From Oceanospirillum sanctuarii (lineage in GTDB: Bacteria; Pseudomonadota; Gammaproteobacteria; Pseudomonadales; Halomonadaceae): a stretch of DNA of 64,000 nt. The stretch's first letter is position 1. Each line of letters opens with the position of its first letter. This document shows positions 62,026 to 64,000 of the stretch, piece after piece. Both the position numbers and the translations under genes were made by a program. The stretch is taken from assembly GCF_002150805.1 (NCBI RefSeq), contig NZ_MTBA01000013.1, positions 1-64,000 on the forward strand, given 5' to 3'. Below the pieces are notes generated by a model, which was not told the origin of the DNA, did not search any database, and was given only the letters and a program-made list of their open reading frames with translations.

Positions 62026-63336
62026 TCAGAGCAAGTCTGCAAAGGGATAGATATTGACTGTATCCCCGGGGGCGATAGCCGCATGGGCATCACCAATTTC
62101 AATCAGACAGTTGGCTTCGGTCATCGAACGCAGAATGCCGGAGCCCTGAGTGCCGGTTGTCCGCACCTCAAGCTGTCCATCACTGTTAAAACCAAAAATG
62201 CCACGGTGAAAGTCGGTGCGACCTTCACGGCTGCGCATCTTTTCACCGGCAAGGGCAGGAATTCCCTGCAGCTGCCAACCGGTTTCACCCTGCAGTTTGC
62301 GTAGCGCCGGTTGCGCCAGCTGCATAAAGGTCACCATCACAGCAACCGGATTGCCGGGCAGGCCAAAAAACCACGCCGATCCCGAAGGATTATTGATCAG
62401 ATCTTTACCAATACGGCCAAAAGCAAAAGGCCGACCGGGACGGATATTCATACGCCAAAAGCCGATCTCGCCCACCTGAGCCAGAGCAGTTTTGATGTAG
62501 TCCGCGACACCGACAGAAACACCACCGGAAGAGACCACTACATCGGCCTTCACCGCTGATTCAGCCAGAGTCTTGGCTAGCACCGCTTCCTGATCCGGCA
62601 GAATGCCCAGATCAATGACATCACAATGCAGTTTTTTCAGCAGCGCGATCAGGGAATACCGGTTGGTATCGTAAATACTGTGCGCCGGTAATGGCTGCCC
62701 CTGCGCCACCACCTCATCACCGGTGGAGAAAACCGCAACCACAAGAGGCTTAAATACCGCAACTTCTGTCAGACCAAGGGAAGCGATCAGCCCCTGATGG
62801 GCCGGAGTCAGGCGAGTGCCTGCTTTAACCGCAATCTGCCCAGTTGCCAAATCCTCTCCCGCCTGACGAATATTGTCATTCAGTCGCAGGGATTCCGGCT
62901 TTTCGATCACCACCCTGTTGTCACCAGACTGGCAGATCTCACGCATAACAACACTGTTGGCTCCCGCAGGCACAGGTGCACCCGTGGTAATGGTGACCGC
63001 CTGACCGGTTTTCAGCTCACCTGCAAAACCGTGACCGGCCAGCGCCTTACCCACCAGTTCATATTCAGACTCAAAAACCTCACGGCCATCTTCCGGCAGC
63101 GCCAGCGCAAAACCATCCATCGCCGCATTGGTCTGTGCAGGTACATTGATGGGGGAAATCACATCTTCTGCCAGTACACAGCCTGCAAGCTCAGCTATCG
63201 GCTGTTGAATAATCTGAGGCTTCGCTGCAGCGTCAACCGCATCCAGCAATGCCTGTCGCCCCTGCTCAACACTCAGCTGTCCCGGCTGATCAAAGCAACT
63301 TACCGCAGCCTGAGACGTATTCAGTTCCAATGTCAT
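62026..63336 (-). CDS. moeA: Molybdopterin molybdotransferase
   Basis: This 436-aa protein has the MoeA domains. The N-terminal part carries DVISPINVPAQTNAAMDGFA (the PxxxxSAMDG-type region) and the middle GAPVPAGANSVVMRE. The MoCF-like part has VFSTGDEVVAQG, SSGGVSVGVADYIKTAL and WFFGLPGNPVAVMVTF. It inserts molybdate into adenylated molybdopterin. ATG 63336 has GGGAG upstream and overlaps the stop of mobB by one nucleotide (TGATG). A 154-bp gap before moaC holds only a short stem at 61981-61994. Confidence 0.95.
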   Translation of the reverse strand: MTLELNTSQAAVSCFDQPGQLSVEQGRQALLDAVDAAAKPQIIQQPIAELAGCVLAEDVISPINVPAQTNAAMDGFALALPEDGREVFESEYELVGKALAGHGFAGELKTGQAVTITTGAPVPAGANSVVMREICQSGDNRVVIEKPESLRLNDNIRQAGEDLATGQIAVKAGTRLTPAHQGLIASLGLTEVAVFKPLVVAVFSTGDEVVAQGQPLPAHSIYDTNRYSLIALLKKLHCDVIDLGILPDQEAVLAKTLAESAVKADVVVSSGGVSVGVADYIKTALAQVGEIGFWRMNIRPGRPFAFGRIGKDLINNPSGSAWFFGLPGNPVAVMVTFMQLAQPALRKLQGETGWQLQGIPALAGEKMRSREGRTDFHRGIFGFNSDGQLEVRTTGTQGSGILRSMTEANCLIEIGDAHAAIAPGDTVNIYPFADLL

Positions 63337-63965
63337 CACAGAGCTCCCTGTTTGCTTGTAGTGTCGCCATCGATGCAGCTCTCAGCATCCAGAGCCTGAC
63401 GCTGCTGCTCCACTTGCTGTATCACAAAGTCAGCGATCGCTTCCGGATCATTCAGATCCAGCAAAGGCAGTGCATTAACCGCTTCGCCCGAATCCACCAG
63501 ATTCTCTTTCAGCTTAGTGACATCATTCGTGGCGATAGCAATAATATTGGTGTCATCCACAGCAATTACCGGCTTACCGGTTGCCGGGCGATGTATCTCA
63601 ATTTTTGGAAAAGGGATCGCCTTAAAACCCTCAACCAGAACACAATCCAGGCGGTGCAGGGGTAAAAAATCGATCATCTCCTGCAGATCAGGATCTTTTG
63701 CCGGTGATTCGTCACTCACAGGGAAATCCAGCATCATCGCCATGCGCTGACTTGAAGCCACCAACATAGGGGCTGCACCAGCCTTGCGCAGTTCAAAACT
63801 GTCTTTACCCGGTTGATCTACCTCGAAAGCATGATGAGCGTGCTTCACTACAGCGCAGCGGACACCTTTCTGCACCAGAATCGGTAATAATTTCTTCAAC
63901 AGCGTGGTCTTTCCGGAACCGCTGAAGGCCGAAAAACCCAGCACGGGCAGGGGAAAATTCAACAT
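63336..63965 (-). CDS. mobB: Molybdopterin-guanine dinucleotide biosynthesis adapter, MobB
   Basis: This 209-aa protein has a P-loop GFSAFSGSGKTTLLKKLLPI near its start, then VRCAVVKHAHHAFEVDQPGKDSF and VLVEGFKAIPFPKIEIHR. This is the MobB layout of GTP-binding helpers to MobA in attaching GMP to molybdopterin. Its stop overlaps moeA by one nucleotide. Only 35 bp lie before the window edge, so mobA may lie just beyond. Confidence 0.93.
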   Translation of the reverse strand: MLNFPLPVLGFSAFSGSGKTTLLKKLLPILVQKGVRCAVVKHAHHAFEVDQPGKDSFELRKAGAAPMLVASSQRMAMMLDFPVSDESPAKDPDLQEMIDFLPLHRLDCVLVEGFKAIPFPKIEIHRPATGKPVIAVDDTNIIAIATNDVTKLKENLVDSGEAVNALPLLDLNDPEAIADFVIQQVEQQRQALDAESCIDGDTTSKQGAL

Positions 63966-64000
63966 AACCCTTCCTATTTGGCTCAGCGCTGAGCTCGCTT

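Noticed and set aside
1-64000. CRISPR array, tRNA, rRNA, prophage or insertion sequence
   Set aside because: I saw no regular repeat-spacer run, no cloverleaf or rRNA core sequence, and no transposase, phage integrase or phage structural gene in the listed proteins.

Overview
The window looks like a chromosome segment from a marine gammaproteobacterium, most likely an Oceanospirillales-type genus such as Amphritea, Neptunomonas or Marinobacterium. This rests on the protein families, the near-50% GC look and the TonB/ECF/TRAP/PhoX gene mix. I could not run a taxonomic search. Nearly all of it is single-copy chromosomal DNA with well-spaced genes and clear hairpin terminators. I see no phage, plasmid, IS element, CRISPR array, rRNA or tRNA.

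Layout. 1-240: tandem leftward promoters of stable-RNA type, serving something left of the window. 337-948: fklB. 1348-5119: branched-chain 2-oxoacid dehydrogenase operon bkdA1-bkdA2-bkdB, with a duplicated lipoyl domain and no E3 gene. 5221-7128: a Ser/Thr-type protein kinase. 7178-9378: two integron gene cassettes with attC sites and no integrase, each encoding a PD-(D/E)XK-like protein. 9681-13396: orphan TRAP binding protein, YjgN-like membrane protein and M48 peptidase. 13488-19585: a DUF5329 protein, a TetR/metallo-hydrolase divergent pair, and a LysR gene divergent from doxX-yqjG-ygiD (electrophile and quinone handling). 19666-25682: a 1464-aa ankyrin protein, an unknown gene and a SUKH protein.

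25845-31856 is the most intriguing stretch. It is a compact five-gene operon: TonB-dependent receptor, a fused ECF transporter (two ATPases plus EcfT in one chain), a membrane S-component candidate, a protein resembling the nucleotide-handling part of TiaS, and a small Cys-rich protein. It reads as an outer-to-inner-membrane uptake route for an unknown scarce metabolite, with a dedicated enzyme.

32312-42439: DUF4382 lipoprotein, bluB, a GAD-like/Tdi1 immunity-type protein, a DUF4132 gene with three unknown partners, an OsmC-YcaO fusion and a DUF4262 protein. 42723-49786: a degenerate HD-GYP protein, a MerR-controlled oxidoreductase (19-bp spacer promoter visible), a CWC protein, a LysR/NAD-binding divergent pair, a DUF4242-cyclase fusion, an acyltransferase and a hydrolase. 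49901-59476: a PhoX-like protein without Tat signal, a degenerate GGDEF protein, a histidine kinase/response regulator/periplasmic binding protein sensory triad, a 646-aa membrane protein and a lipoprotein. 59535-63965: molybdenum cofactor genes mobB, moeA, a moaC-moaD fusion, moaE and moaA, all leftward.
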